From contig NZ_VSEY01000018.1 in the NCBI RefSeq assembly GCF_008086045.1, forward strand, positions 62,001-126,000: DNA of 64,000 nucleotides, in the 5' to 3' direction. The DNA is from Nonomuraea sp. PA05. GTDB lineage: Bacteria; Actinomycetota; Actinomycetes; Streptosporangiales; Streptosporangiaceae. The notes beneath the pieces are model-generated. The model made no database searches and was not told the origin of the DNA. It saw nothing but the letters and a program-made list of their open reading frames with translations. How positions within the stretch are numbered: the stretch's first letter is position 1; each line of letters opens with the position of its first letter. A program made the translations under genes and the position numbers. Shown piece by piece: positions 33,402 through 41,949 of the stretch.

Positions 33402-34003
33402 AGCGGCTCGTCCGCCAGGTACGGGGGCGCTGGCTCGTACTGCATCTGCCCGCGCACCGCGCGGGCGTGGTCGCGGCCGTGGAGCCGCCCGACGAGCCAC
33501 AGCGCGGCGTCGATCCCGGCCGAGACCCCCTGGCTGGTGAGCAGCTTGCCGTCCACCACGTACCGGACGTCCCGCACGACCGTGACGTCGCCCAGCGCCT
33601 CCAGCTCCTCCTCGTGGTCCCGGTGCGTGGCCACCCGCCGCCCGCGCGCCGGCCCGGCCGCGTGCAGCACGAACGCGCCGGTGCACACGCTCGCCACCCA
33701 GCTCGCCCGCTCCGCCGCCCCGGCCACCCAGCCGGTGACGGCGGGGTTGTGCATCTGCGTCTTCCTGGCGCCCCTGCCGCCGGGGACGAGCAGCACGTCC
33801 AGGGGCGGATGCTCGTCGAGCCCGTGGTCGGGCAGCACCCGCGTGCCCTTCGCGCAACGCACGGGCGCGGGGGCGTGCTCGGCGATCAGCACCGCGCGGT
33901 CGCCGCCGCCGCGCAGCGCCGCCGACATGGTGAAGACCTCCCAGGGGCCGGCGAAGTCGAGCTCCTCGGCGTCGTCGAAGATGAGCAGTCCGTACGTGGT
34001 CAC
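33398..34003 (-). CDS. DJ-1/PfpI-family protein
   Basis: 201 aa from GTG 34003. A class-I glutamine-amidotransferase-like fold with the nucleophile-elbow Cys in WVASVCTGAFVLHAAG and YGLLIFDDAEELDFAGPWEVF at the start. It is homologous to the N-terminal half of the GlxA regulator directly upstream, with which it overlaps (GTGA). This pairing is common in actinomycetes. The regulator often controls the DJ-1-like protein, whose role (isonitrile hydratase-like or stress related) is not determined. Confidence 0.85.
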   Translation of the reverse strand: MTTYGLLIFDDAEELDFAGPWEVFTMSAALRGGGDRAVLIAEHAPAPVRCAKGTRVLPDHGLDEHPPLDVLLVPGGRGARKTQMHNPAVTGWVAGAAERASWVASVCTGAFVLHAAGPARGRRVATHRDHEEELEALGDVTVVRDVRYVVDGKLLTSQGVSAGIDAALWLVGRLHGRDHARAVRGQMQYEPAPPYLADEPL

Positions 34004-34977
34004 GAGGCGCCTCCCTGGGCGTTGGCGTGGAATCGGTCGCGGTAGTCGGACGGCGCGACGCCGACGCGACGGTGGAACGTGCGGCGCAGCGTCTCGGCGG
34101 TGCCGAAGCCGCAGCGGCGGGCGATGACCTCGACGGGCTCGTCGCCGGACGCCAGCGCCCGCTGGGCCGCCTCGACGCGGACCCGCTCGACGTACGAGCC
34201 GGGCGGGACGCCGAGCTCGGCGGTGAAGCGGCGCTGCAGGTGGCGCGGGCTGAGCCCGGCGTGCGCGGCGAGGTCCTGGATGTCGTGCCGCGCGCCGGGG
34301 TCGGCGTGGATGGCCGCCACGGCGGCGCGGATCGGGTCGGTGGACGGCTGCGCGGACCACAGCGCCACGCTGAACTGGGACTGGTTGCCCGGTCTGCGCA
34401 GGAACAACACCAGGTGGCGGGCCACGTCGAGCGCCACCTCCTGGCCGAGGTCGTCCTCCACGAGTGCGAGGGCGAGGTCCATGCCGGCGGTCACGCCCGC
34501 CGAGGACCACACGCGCCCGTCCCTGATGAAGATCGGCTCGCTGTCCACCGTCACGGCCGGATGCTCCTCTGCCAGCCGCTGCGCGCGGGCCCAATGGGTG
34601 GTGACCCTGCGGCCGTCGAGCAGGCCGGCGGCGGCCAGCAGGAACGCCCCCGTGCACACCGACGTCACCCGGCGGGCCGTGGCGCCCGCGGCGGCGACCC
34701 AGCCGACCAGCGCCGGATCGCGCCTGGCCGCGTAGACGCCGCTGCCGCCCGCCACGACGAGCGTGTCCACGCCGCCGGACGGCAGCGTGCCGATGCCGTG
34801 CCCGGCGTGCACGGGCAGGCCGCTGCCGGTGTGGACGGGGCCGGGCTCAGGCGCCACGATCTCGCACGCGTAGCGGCCCGACCGCCGTCCGGCCTGCTGG
34901 AACACCTCGTAGGGGCCGGTCAGGTCGAGGGACTGGAAGCCGTCGTAGACGACGAAGACGATGCGGCGCTGACTCAC
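34000..34977 (-). CDS. GlxA-family AraC regulator with DJ-1-like sensor
   Basis: 325 aa. An N-terminal DJ-1/PfpI domain (FVVYDGFQSLDLTGPYEVFQ, TSVCTGAFLLAAAGLL, about 1-190) is joined to an AraC DNA-binding domain (about 215-320) with two HTHs: IQDLAAHAGLSPRHLQRRFTAELG and VEVIARRCGFGTAETLRRTFHRRVG. It is probably a transcription activator sensing a small metabolite. The two paralogous DJ-1-like domains, in this gene and its downstream partner, suggest a duplication. Confidence 0.88.
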   Translation of the reverse strand: MSQRRIVFVVYDGFQSLDLTGPYEVFQQAGRRSGRYACEIVAPEPGPVHTGSGLPVHAGHGIGTLPSGGVDTLVVAGGSGVYAARRDPALVGWVAAAGATARRVTSVCTGAFLLAAAGLLDGRRVTTHWARAQRLAEEHPAVTVDSEPIFIRDGRVWSSAGVTAGMDLALALVEDDLGQEVALDVARHLVLFLRRPGNQSQFSVALWSAQPSTDPIRAAVAAIHADPGARHDIQDLAAHAGLSPRHLQRRFTAELGVPPGSYVERVRVEAAQRALASGDEPVEVIARRCGFGTAETLRRTFHRRVGVAPSDYRDRFHANAQGGAS

Positions 34978-35050
34978 CCCTTCACCCTGCTGGCCGCCGC
35001 CTCATGGCGTCAACGACCACTACCCCACACATCGCGCCATCCTCTTCCCT

Positions 35051-35099
35051 CCTTCAGGCAGCCTGAAGGATGAGTGTTAAGCTTCAGGCCACCTGAAGG
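35051..35099. promoter_or_regulatory. Two palindromic operators, 30 bp apart
   Basis: CCTTCAGG-CAG-CCTGAAGG (35051-35069) and CTTCAGG-CCA-CCTGAAG (35082-35098) are near-identical inverted repeats. Their centres are 30 bp apart, about three helical turns. They lie 20-65 bp before the start of the small membrane protein at 35117. No regulator gene is adjacent, so it must be encoded elsewhere. Confidence 0.75.
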
Positions 35100-35116
35100 T
35101 TTGGAGGGAGAACTTC

Positions 35117-35569
35117 GTGGAGCCTCTGCTGCTGTCCATCCACGTGGTCGCCGGCATCGTGTTCGTGGGCGGCTCCGCCATCGCGACCAGCCTGTTCCCG
35201 CGGTACGTGCCCGTCACCGGCGCCGACCCCGGCCAGGAACGCAGCCGGGCCGTCGCCACCGCGCTGCACCGCATCACCCGCGGCTACAGCATCGCCGGGC
35301 TGGTCGTGCCCGCGGCCGGCATCGTGCTGGCCTTCGTGCAGGGCCGCACCGGCGAGGTGTGGGTCGTCCTCGCCATGGTCCTCACCGCGGCGGCGGGCCT
35401 GCTGCTGGCCGTGCAGATCTACCCGCGCCAGCGGGACGCCCTCGCCACCCCTGGCGAGCGCGACCGGCTGCGCGCCCTGTCCATGCTCGCCGGGATCTAC
35501 AACGTGTTGTGGACGGTCGTCGTGGTGCTGATGATCGTGCGGCCCGGCGCCGCCGCGGAAGGGGTGTGA
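35117..35569 (+). CDS. Small integral membrane protein (DUF2269-like)
   Basis: 150 aa from GTG 35117 with a GGAGGG ribosome site. It has four predicted membrane helices: LLSIHVVAGIVFVGGSAIATSLF, YSIAGLVVPAAGIVLAF, WVVLAMVLTAAAGLLLA and IYNVLWTVVVVLMIV. The first helix with His and a Gly-rich turn resembles DUF2269/CopD-type small membrane proteins. The function is unknown. Two strong palindromes just upstream show that it is tightly regulated. Confidence 0.8.
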   Translation: MEPLLLSIHVVAGIVFVGGSAIATSLFPRYVPVTGADPGQERSRAVATALHRITRGYSIAGLVVPAAGIVLAFVQGRTGEVWVVLAMVLTAAAGLLLAVQIYPRQRDALATPGERDRLRALSMLAGIYNVLWTVVVVLMIVRPGAAAEGV

Positions 35570-35584
35570 GGCGGGGACGCCGGA

Positions 35585-36439
35585 TCACCCGGCCATGCGG
35601 CCGTCCTGGCGGTGACGTTCCTCCTGGGCCGCCATCGACGCGCCCGCGCTCCCGTCCTCGATCGAGCCGGGCGAGTAGTAGCGGCGCAGCCAGTCGGCCA
35701 GCCCGTCCAGCCCCGGCAGCAGGACGCGCTCGGTGATGTTCGCCTGGTCCAGCCGCTGCCTGATCTCGGCCTTGACCTCGGACGGGATCAGCCACGCCCG
35801 CGCCGCCCCCGAGTGCTCCTCCAGCCACTGCTCAAGCTGGAACCTCGGATCGGAGAGCACCGACAGCACCGACGACTGGTTGACCACCCGCTCGTCCAGT
35901 GACGGCGGCTCGAAGAAGGTGAGGAACGGCCGGTCGCCGCCCAGCTCGTCGAAGCAGGGCAGATCGGCCGCGACCTTGGCCAGCATCTCGGTGGTGAACA
36001 GCAGCGCCCCCTCGGCGGCCAGCAGCTCGCTCAGCGGCTGCGGCAGCAGTTGGTGGACTGCGGCGCAGTCGATCGAGAGCAGCACGCCGTCGTCCTGCGG
36101 CCAGGAGGCGGTGGCGAAGTGCAGGGCGACGAGCGGGGAGAACGTCCAGTCGAGCAGGCGGGTGGGCAGGCCGTGGTGCTGGCCGAGCGCAAGCCAGTCC
36201 CAGACGGTCGGCCCCGGCGCCTGGCGGTGCGCATATTTCCGGAAATTTCGTATTAGGTGGGACTCGACGGCCGCGTAGTCGCCACGCAGCCGGGCCAGGC
36301 CCGACATGTGCGTGTACGCGCTGCGCGCCAGCCCGCGGAACACCAGCGTCGAATGCGCGCGCCCGGCACCGTCACACCGCCCCGCCTCGCCGACCGAGTC
36401 GTCCAGCTCCCGCCACGACGAGACCGTAACCACCTTCAT
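35585..36439 (-). CDS. FRG-domain protein
   Basis: 284 aa from ATG 36439. ATGs at 36460 and 36490 are possible but leave a non-conserved start. The FRG signature is seen as TLVFRGLARSAY, followed by a helical region, LALGQHHGLPTRLLDWTFSPLVALHFA and a later LSEPRF-like helix region. That second block is the hallmark of the family (PF08867). The biochemical function is unknown. FRG proteins are scattered in bacteria and phages and sometimes lie near defence genes, but nothing of that type is nearby. Confidence 0.85.
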   Translation of the reverse strand: MKVVTVSSWRELDDSVGEAGRCDGAGRAHSTLVFRGLARSAYTHMSGLARLRGDYAAVESHLIRNFRKYAHRQAPGPTVWDWLALGQHHGLPTRLLDWTFSPLVALHFATASWPQDDGVLLSIDCAAVHQLLPQPLSELLAAEGALLFTTEMLAKVAADLPCFDELGGDRPFLTFFEPPSLDERVVNQSSVLSVLSDPRFQLEQWLEEHSGAARAWLIPSEVKAEIRQRLDQANITERVLLPGLDGLADWLRRYYSPGSIEDGSAGASMAAQEERHRQDGRMAG

Positions 36440-36556
36440 CCCCGTTGCGTTGCCCCAGGTCATGCGCTTCACACGCGCCGGTCTCGACAACTTCGGTGAC
36501 GCCCCCTACGTTCAGGTTTGACCTACGTCGTTCCCCCCGATGTGAGGTGACGTCCC

Positions 36557-37471
36557 ATGGCTCTTGACCACGCGACAACCGATTTCCTCAAGCAGCTCGC
36601 CGACACGGGTGGCAAGCCGCTGCACGAGATGACCGTTCCTGAGGCCCGCGCCCTCGGCGCCTTCCTCGGCGAGCTGTACGGCAAGGGCCCCGCCATGGCC
36701 CGCGTAGAGGAGACCACCATCGCGACCGAGGACGGCGCCTCCTTCCCGGCCCGCGTCCTGGTCCCCATGGGCACGCCGCGTGGCGTCATCCTCTACTTCC
36801 ACGGCGGCGGCTGGGTGCTCGGCGCGCTCGACGAGTTCGACACGCTGGGCAGGGAACTGGCCGCCCGCACCGGCTGCACCGTCGTCCTGCCCGACTACCG
36901 GCTCGCCCCCGAGCACCGCTACCCGGTCGCCGCCCGCGACGCCTACACGGCGCTGCGCTGGGTCGCCGACCGCATGCCCGGCATGCCCATCGTCGTCGCG
37001 GGCGACAGCGCGGGGGGCAACCTGTCCGCCGTCATAGCCCAGCGCGCCAGGGACGAGAACGGCCCGTCCATCGCGCTCCAGGTGCTCGTCTACCCGGTCA
37101 CCGACTGCGACCTCGACACGAACTCCTACCAGGACCCCGAGAACCAGCTCATGCTCAGCCGCGACTCCATGGTCTGGTTCTGGGACCACTACGTGCCCGA
37201 CCCGGCCCAGCGCGCCAACCCCGACGTCTCTCCCCTGCGCGCAGACGACCTGTCCGGCCTGCCGCCCGCACTGGTTCTGACGGCCGAGCACGACGTGCTG
37301 CGGGACGAGGGCGAGGAGTACGCGGAACGGCTGCGGCAGGCGGGGGTGCCGGTGGAGCTGAAGCGGTTCGATGGGCAGATGCACGTGTTCTTCACCATGG
37401 TGAACGTGCTTCCCGCCAGTGCCGCCGCGCTCGAACTGGTCGCTGAGCGGGTGGGGCAGCGGCTGGAGTGA
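36557..37471 (+). CDS. Alpha/beta hydrolase of the hormone-sensitive lipase (esterase IV) family
   Basis: 304 aa. The oxyanion HGGGW, the nucleophile GDSAGG, Asp in TAEHDVLRDEG and His in DGQMHVFF form a complete catalytic set in the usual order. It is a cytoplasmic carboxylesterase acting on short acyl esters. It is convergent with the RiPP-like operon, with 48 bp between stops. It has lower coupling with that cluster than the minus-strand genes, so I do not count it as a member. Confidence 0.9.
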   Translation: MALDHATTDFLKQLADTGGKPLHEMTVPEARALGAFLGELYGKGPAMARVEETTIATEDGASFPARVLVPMGTPRGVILYFHGGGWVLGALDEFDTLGRELAARTGCTVVLPDYRLAPEHRYPVAARDAYTALRWVADRMPGMPIVVAGDSAGGNLSAVIAQRARDENGPSIALQVLVYPVTDCDLDTNSYQDPENQLMLSRDSMVWFWDHYVPDPAQRANPDVSPLRADDLSGLPPALVLTAEHDVLRDEGEEYAERLRQAGVPVELKRFDGQMHVFFTMVNVLPASAAALELVAERVGQRLE

Positions 37472-37519
37472 GCCGACGGCATCGTGCGTACCGGCGCGCT
37501 GACCATCCGTCACGAACGG

Positions 37520-38350
37520 CTACGGAGCCGGCGCGCCACCACCCGGGGCGACGGCCTGCCCCTTCGCCGGGAGCAGGCCCAGCTTCATCAGCCGCAGCGC
37601 CGCGTCATGCAGCAAGGAGCTCTCCAGCCCCTCGTCGCTCGCCACGTCTTCGAGGGCCTGGCTGCTGATCTCGGGCAGCAGGAGGACCCGGCCCATCCAG
37701 CCCGGAACCTGACCGATGACGAGTCCCATGCCGCCGATCGCGTAAAGGACGGTGCCGTCGCAGGCGGGCTCGACAGCCAGAGCCCGGCACACCGCGGCGT
37801 CGTGCTCCAGGATGCCGAACCACGCCGAACCGTTGCTCCGGAACAGCTCGGTGCGGATGTCGAACGTGGCCAGACTCCCCGCCCGCACATGACTGATCAA
37901 CGCCTTGAACAGTTCGTGAGTCGCCAGGAATCTCGCGTCGGCCCCGATGTCACACGGTCCGGCGCAGAGGAACTCGTAGAAACACTCCTCCAGCGACAGC
38001 CCTTTGTCGCCGTACGGGATCTCGCGGAACCGGTCGAAGTACGGCGAGGCGAGGAAACGTGCGCACAGGTCGGCGTCCTTGAGCCCCTGACCGGCGAGCA
38101 GCGCCAGCGTCTTCGGGAAGGAGGCCCGCAGACCGCCGTGTCTGTCGACGTGCCCGCGCAGGATCATGCTCTGGATCCGCGAGGTGGTCCTGGACAGTTC
38201 GTCCAGGTCGACGGCGGTCAGCGCGGTGCGCTGTGCCGGGGTCAGCGGCAGCGAAGCGCTCTCGGGCCCGCTGGCGATGAACTCGTCGCGGAACTCCTTG
38301 TGATAGATCAGCGCATGGAGAATCTCGACGAGACCCGTCTCATCGGGCAT
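37520..38350 (-). CDS. Unrecognised protein, probable partner of the DUF692 enzyme
   Basis: 276 aa, last gene of the RiPP-like operon, overlapping the DUF692 gene by 11 bp. No signal or membrane segments. The first half is helical (LVEILHALIYHKEFRDEFIASG, LSRTTSRIQSMIL, FPKTLALLAGQGLKDADLCARFLAS). The FPKTLALL...DADLCARF pattern resembles partner proteins of MNIO enzymes (DUF2063/TglI-like), which bind the precursor leader. The second half is mixed, with VLYAIGGMGLVIGQVPGWMGRVLLLPE. I do not recognise the family; the partner role is inferred from gene order. Confidence 0.7.
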   Translation of the reverse strand: MPDETGLVEILHALIYHKEFRDEFIASGPESASLPLTPAQRTALTAVDLDELSRTTSRIQSMILRGHVDRHGGLRASFPKTLALLAGQGLKDADLCARFLASPYFDRFREIPYGDKGLSLEECFYEFLCAGPCDIGADARFLATHELFKALISHVRAGSLATFDIRTELFRSNGSAWFGILEHDAAVCRALAVEPACDGTVLYAIGGMGLVIGQVPGWMGRVLLLPEISSQALEDVASDEGLESSLLHDAALRLMKLGLLPAKGQAVAPGGGAPAP

Positions 38351-39353
38351 CCTCGCACCACCTTTCCGTGATGTCGGCCAGCCTGAGGTAGTTGGGCACC
38401 GTCTTGGGGGCGAAGTCGCCGCGGTTGTCGAACACCGGATCCTCGTAGGTGACCCCGATCAGGTTCGGGCAGAGCGGCAGCAGGTGCTCCAGCAACTCCA
38501 ACTGCTCGTCCAGGAGGATCCCGTGGTGCAGGTCGCGGAACTTGTTCCCGACGATCTGGCAGCCCGACAGGTGGAACTCGATGCAGCGGTCCAGGGGAAG
38601 GAGCTCGAGTTCCCGCAGAGCGGCCTCTCCCTGCACCCCGCGGATCCACTGGTAGCTGATGATGTGGCCGATGTCGATCGTGGCCAGGACGTCTGCCGTC
38701 TCCACGACGTCCGAGAAGTATTGGAACGCGTTCTCGTGTCCCAGGCAGAACGTGCCCCCCTCGGTGAAACCGGGGAACTCTATGGAGATGGGAGCGTCCA
38801 GCAGCCGCCGCCATTGCGTCGCGTGCTCGACGCACATCTCCCTGCCCTCCGGCGTGAGCAGGGGAGGCAGGGGGTAGGGAAGCGACTTCCCGCGGAAGGA
38901 CCAGATCCCCAGGTCTTCGACGACCCAGCTGAACCCGTACCTGGCGATGAGGTCATTCGTGAAGCGGGCGGTCTCCTCCTTGTCGAACGGCTCGGGGTTG
39001 CCGATGTTCAGCCGCGTGTGATGGAACACGCGCGGCATGTCCGCAGGCAGTAAGCCGCAGATGTCGTCATACGCGGCGTAGTAGCGGGCCGCTTCCAGCG
39101 GGCCGTAGTCGCGCGGCTGGAAGGAGAAGAAAAGATAGGAGAACGCGCCGAGCCGGCGTTCCAGGAACTCCCGGACGGCAGGCGTCACACCGTCGCCGCC
39201 CTGGCTTCCGCCAGTCGTGGAGAACCCGACGCGGCCGCCCCATGGCATGTCCAGGCCCACACCGAGACCCAGCCGCGACAGACCTCCGGCTCCGATCCGG
39301 CCCGCGGTCTCACCTTGTACGGCACCGGTGGCGCCATACGTGTCCACGCCCAT
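38340..39353 (-). CDS. DUF692 / MNIO-like iron oxidase, divergent
   Basis: 337 aa from ATG 39353; GTG 39371 is possible. The TIM-barrel motifs of DUF692 can be followed: GLGVGLDMP (29-37), HTRLN (112-116), VVEDLGIW (144-151), SIEFPG (190-195), DIGH (227-230), EFHLSG (259-264), DLHHG (274-278) and TYEDP (302-306). Two usual features are changed. The SDHL histidine is replaced by Asp147 and the LEN asparagine by Phe193, so the metal site may differ. Known members (MbnB, TglH, ChrH) use two or three irons and O2 to modify Cys and other residues in RiPP precursors. A 30-residue Gly-rich extension precedes the barrel. Confidence 0.8.
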   Translation of the reverse strand: MGVDTYGATGAVQGETAGRIGAGGLSRLGLGVGLDMPWGGRVGFSTTGGSQGGDGVTPAVREFLERRLGAFSYLFFSFQPRDYGPLEAARYYAAYDDICGLLPADMPRVFHHTRLNIGNPEPFDKEETARFTNDLIARYGFSWVVEDLGIWSFRGKSLPYPLPPLLTPEGREMCVEHATQWRRLLDAPISIEFPGFTEGGTFCLGHENAFQYFSDVVETADVLATIDIGHIISYQWIRGVQGEAALRELELLPLDRCIEFHLSGCQIVGNKFRDLHHGILLDEQLELLEHLLPLCPNLIGVTYEDPVFDNRGDFAPKTVPNYLRLADITERWCEDAR

Positions 39354-39422
39354 TTCGCCGATCACTCCCACGCTCTGTTGTAGACGAATCGATGATGGAG
39401 ACTCACCGCCCGGACGCGCCCC

Positions 39423-40691
39423 CTACGGCGCTTCGGTGTGAGCCGCCTGCCGCGTCTCGGTCTCGGCCTCCGCGGCGAGAATGCGCAGTCCACGCATGTT
39501 CATCACCACGAACAGGACAATCCCCGCGGCGCTGACCAGGTAGACCGCCCGGAGGCCGAGCCAGCCCGCGAGCAACCCGCCGGCCAGCATGCCGAGGGGT
39601 GAGAAGCCACTCGCGACCAGGCGGAACACGGAGGCGACCCGCCCCAGCAGCTCGTCCGGCACGAGAGCCTGCCTGATGGTGGTGCTGACCACGGTCCAGG
39701 CGACCAGGGGAATGCCCTGCGCGAAGAAGGCGACACCGACGACGACCACGGAGTCCGAGAACGCCACGGGCACCATGAGCAGGGCGTACAGGCCGATCGA
39801 GCCGTACAGGACCGGCTGCATGCCCCAGCGGCTGATCAGCCTGGATGACACGAGACCGCCGAGTACCGCACCCACCGAGGTCGTGGTGAAGAGCAGGGCA
39901 TAACCGACCTCGCCGAGCTGGAGTTCCTGCGTGGCGTACAGGATGAAGGTCGCCTCGGGCATCCACCCGAACAGGTTCCAGCCGGCCACGACGAAGACCA
40001 GCGACCTCAGCGAACGCCGGCGGAAGAGCCAGCCAAGCCCTTCGGCCACCTGCCGGCCGAAGGATCCGGCCGGTGGAGCGGCCCTGGTCTGCGCGGGAGC
40101 GAGCTCGGACGAGCGCGCGAGACGGCTCAGGAAGTACGCGGACCCCGCGAACGAGAGGGCGTCGATGGCGAAGGGCAGGCTCTTCGAGATGGCGAAGATC
40201 GGCCCGCCCAGCGCCGGGCCGATGACGCCGTTCCCGAGCTCGGTGATCGTGGACAGGTAACCGTTCGCCTGCGCCAGCTTGTTCTTGGGGACGATGCTGG
40301 GCAGATACGCCACGGATCCGGTGCCGAAGAGAACCCCGCAGACGCCGAGGACGAACGTGATCACGAACAGTTCCCAGAGCACGAGCCGCCCGCTCAGCAA
40401 CAACAGGACCAGGCCCGCGAGGATCAGTGCGCGCACGACGTCGACGATGACCAGCAGCCGCCGCCGATCGATCCGGTCCACCAGGGCTCCGGCCGGGAGC
40501 GCGAAGATCAGTGCCGGGAGCATGCCCGCGGCGGCGAGCGCGGCGATCGCCTGCGGGCTCGTCGTGAGGGACGCGGCCAGGAGCGGCAGGGTGACGAGCT
40601 GAATCCCGTCCCCGATCGTCGAGATGCCGGCCGCGGCCATGACCTCGGGGAACCCGCGCAGTCCCCGCAGGCCGCTCTTACCCTGGCTCAC
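39423..40691 (-). CDS. MFS exporter (EntS/MFS_3-like)
   Basis: 422 aa from GTG 40691 (AGAGGAG site) with twelve predicted helices. ALPAGALVDRIDRRRLLVIVD and the pattern PSIVPKNKLAQANGYLSTITELGNGVIGPALGG are typical of the MFS_3 family, which exports siderophores, macrolides and other metabolites. Placed between the oxygenase and the MNIO genes, it is the likely exporter of the mature peptide and possibly the self-resistance determinant. No ABC transporter or peptidase is found in the cluster. Confidence 0.9.
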   Translation of the reverse strand: MSQGKSGLRGLRGFPEVMAAAGISTIGDGIQLVTLPLLAASLTTSPQAIAALAAAGMLPALIFALPAGALVDRIDRRRLLVIVDVVRALILAGLVLLLLSGRLVLWELFVITFVLGVCGVLFGTGSVAYLPSIVPKNKLAQANGYLSTITELGNGVIGPALGGPIFAISKSLPFAIDALSFAGSAYFLSRLARSSELAPAQTRAAPPAGSFGRQVAEGLGWLFRRRSLRSLVFVVAGWNLFGWMPEATFILYATQELQLGEVGYALLFTTTSVGAVLGGLVSSRLISRWGMQPVLYGSIGLYALLMVPVAFSDSVVVVGVAFFAQGIPLVAWTVVSTTIRQALVPDELLGRVASVFRLVASGFSPLGMLAGGLLAGWLGLRAVYLVSAAGIVLFVVMNMRGLRILAAEAETETRQAAHTEAP

Positions 40692-40732
40692 TTGTCTCCT
40701 CTTGCCTCGTGACCTGGTGACAACGGCGGGGG

Positions 40733-41908
40733 CTAGTCAGGGCAACGCTCCGCGATGCCGTACTGGAAGAGCGCCTCCGCCGCCTGCAGCGCCGTTCGTG
40801 CGTCGTCGGCCAGGTCCTTGACGTAAGCGGGGGCCCTCATCAGCACCTCGCAGGCGTCGGCCGCGCCGCCGCTCACGCGGAAGCGGCTGCGGCCCGTCTG
40901 GATCGCCGTCTCCTGGCCTCCGCGATGGACCACGGGCCACACCCCCGGCCGCAGCCGGAGCCTGTCCACCGCGGTGATGTCCGTCCCGGTGATCAGGTCC
41001 GAGAGCAGGTTCGAGCGGACGGCGTCCAGCATGCTGTCGTCCGACCTGAGAATCTGTTCGAGGACGCCCTCGCCGGCCGCCGCCTGCTGGACGGCCTGCG
41101 CGAGCCGCGCCGCCTGCCGCGGCAGTTCCTCCCGGATGGCGGCGACCAGATCGTCCCCCAGGGGAACGGGTCCGGCGAAGGAGGGCGCGCCCAACGCGGT
41201 CTGCATCAACGAGGTGAGCAGGTCGGACCACCTGATCGCGTTGATGCTGATGGTCACGTGCACGGACAGGCTGTCGGCGGTGCGCGCGAGGTGCGGCATT
41301 CCGCGCGGCACGTACAGGAAGTCGCCCGGGTCGAGGGTGTATTCCGCGGCCGGGCTCAGCTCCGCGGGCGGGTCGATCCCGAAACTGCGGTGTTCCCAGG
41401 GCCGTACCGGCTCGTACAGCGTCCAGTTCTTGCTGCCCCGCAGTTGGATGACCAGCGATTCGGCCGCATCGGCGTGAATCTCGAAGCCGCGGGCGTTCGA
41501 GGGCGTGATGAAGAGATCGGCGTCCACGCCCTGCCCGACCCGCATCTCGATGTCCTTGCAGAAGCGCCGGAGCCTCGGCAGATGCAGCGAGGCCGGCCGG
41601 ACGACCAGAGTGGCGCCCGCGTCGATGAGACGCGAGACCTTCACGGGGTCGATCGTGTCCCGGGGTCCCACGTAGTCCGGGCCGACGTCCATGAGGTAGA
41701 GCTTCTCGTCAAGCAGCTGGTTGTCCTTCGCCATCCGGACGGAACTCGCCGGCAGGGGACGGCCTGTGACGCAGTCGTCGATCTCCGCGGTGGAGACCGG
41801 TACGGCGTCGGTGTCGAATGCGGCCGGTCTGTAGAGGTGGGCACGCGACAGCACCGTTTCGAAGAAGTACTCGGTGTCACCCACACATGACGCCAACGCG
41901 TCACTCAT
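40733..41908 (-). CDS. JmjC/cupin_4-type Fe(II) oxygenase
   Basis: 391 aa from ATG 41908 (GGAGGA site). The facial triad is visible as His145-x-Asp147 in GFEIHADAAE and His206 in VPRGMPHLA. QLRGSKNWTLYEP and DPGDFLYVPRGMPH are the cupin_4 (YcfD/RoxA) hallmarks. Relatives are 2-oxoglutarate-dependent hydroxylases of ribosomal proteins or peptides. In this operon it is best explained as a peptide hydroxylase acting on the precursor. The C-terminal ~180 residues form a winged-helix-like domain with RRPG-type VWPVVHRGG, like YcfD. Confidence 0.85.
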   Translation of the reverse strand: MSDALASCVGDTEYFFETVLSRAHLYRPAAFDTDAVPVSTAEIDDCVTGRPLPASSVRMAKDNQLLDEKLYLMDVGPDYVGPRDTIDPVKVSRLIDAGATLVVRPASLHLPRLRRFCKDIEMRVGQGVDADLFITPSNARGFEIHADAAESLVIQLRGSKNWTLYEPVRPWEHRSFGIDPPAELSPAAEYTLDPGDFLYVPRGMPHLARTADSLSVHVTISINAIRWSDLLTSLMQTALGAPSFAGPVPLGDDLVAAIREELPRQAARLAQAVQQAAAGEGVLEQILRSDDSMLDAVRSNLLSDLITGTDITAVDRLRLRPGVWPVVHRGGQETAIQTGRSRFRVSGGAADACEVLMRAPAYVKDLADDARTALQAAEALFQYGIAERCPD

Positions 41909-41949
41909 GATTCCTCCGGGGGGCGTCATATCATTTTTCTTTTATTGCT

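Noticed and set aside
36557..37471. Esterase as a member of the RiPP cluster
   Set aside because: It is on the opposite strand and convergent, and its family is common in these genomes; no link to the peptide is visible.
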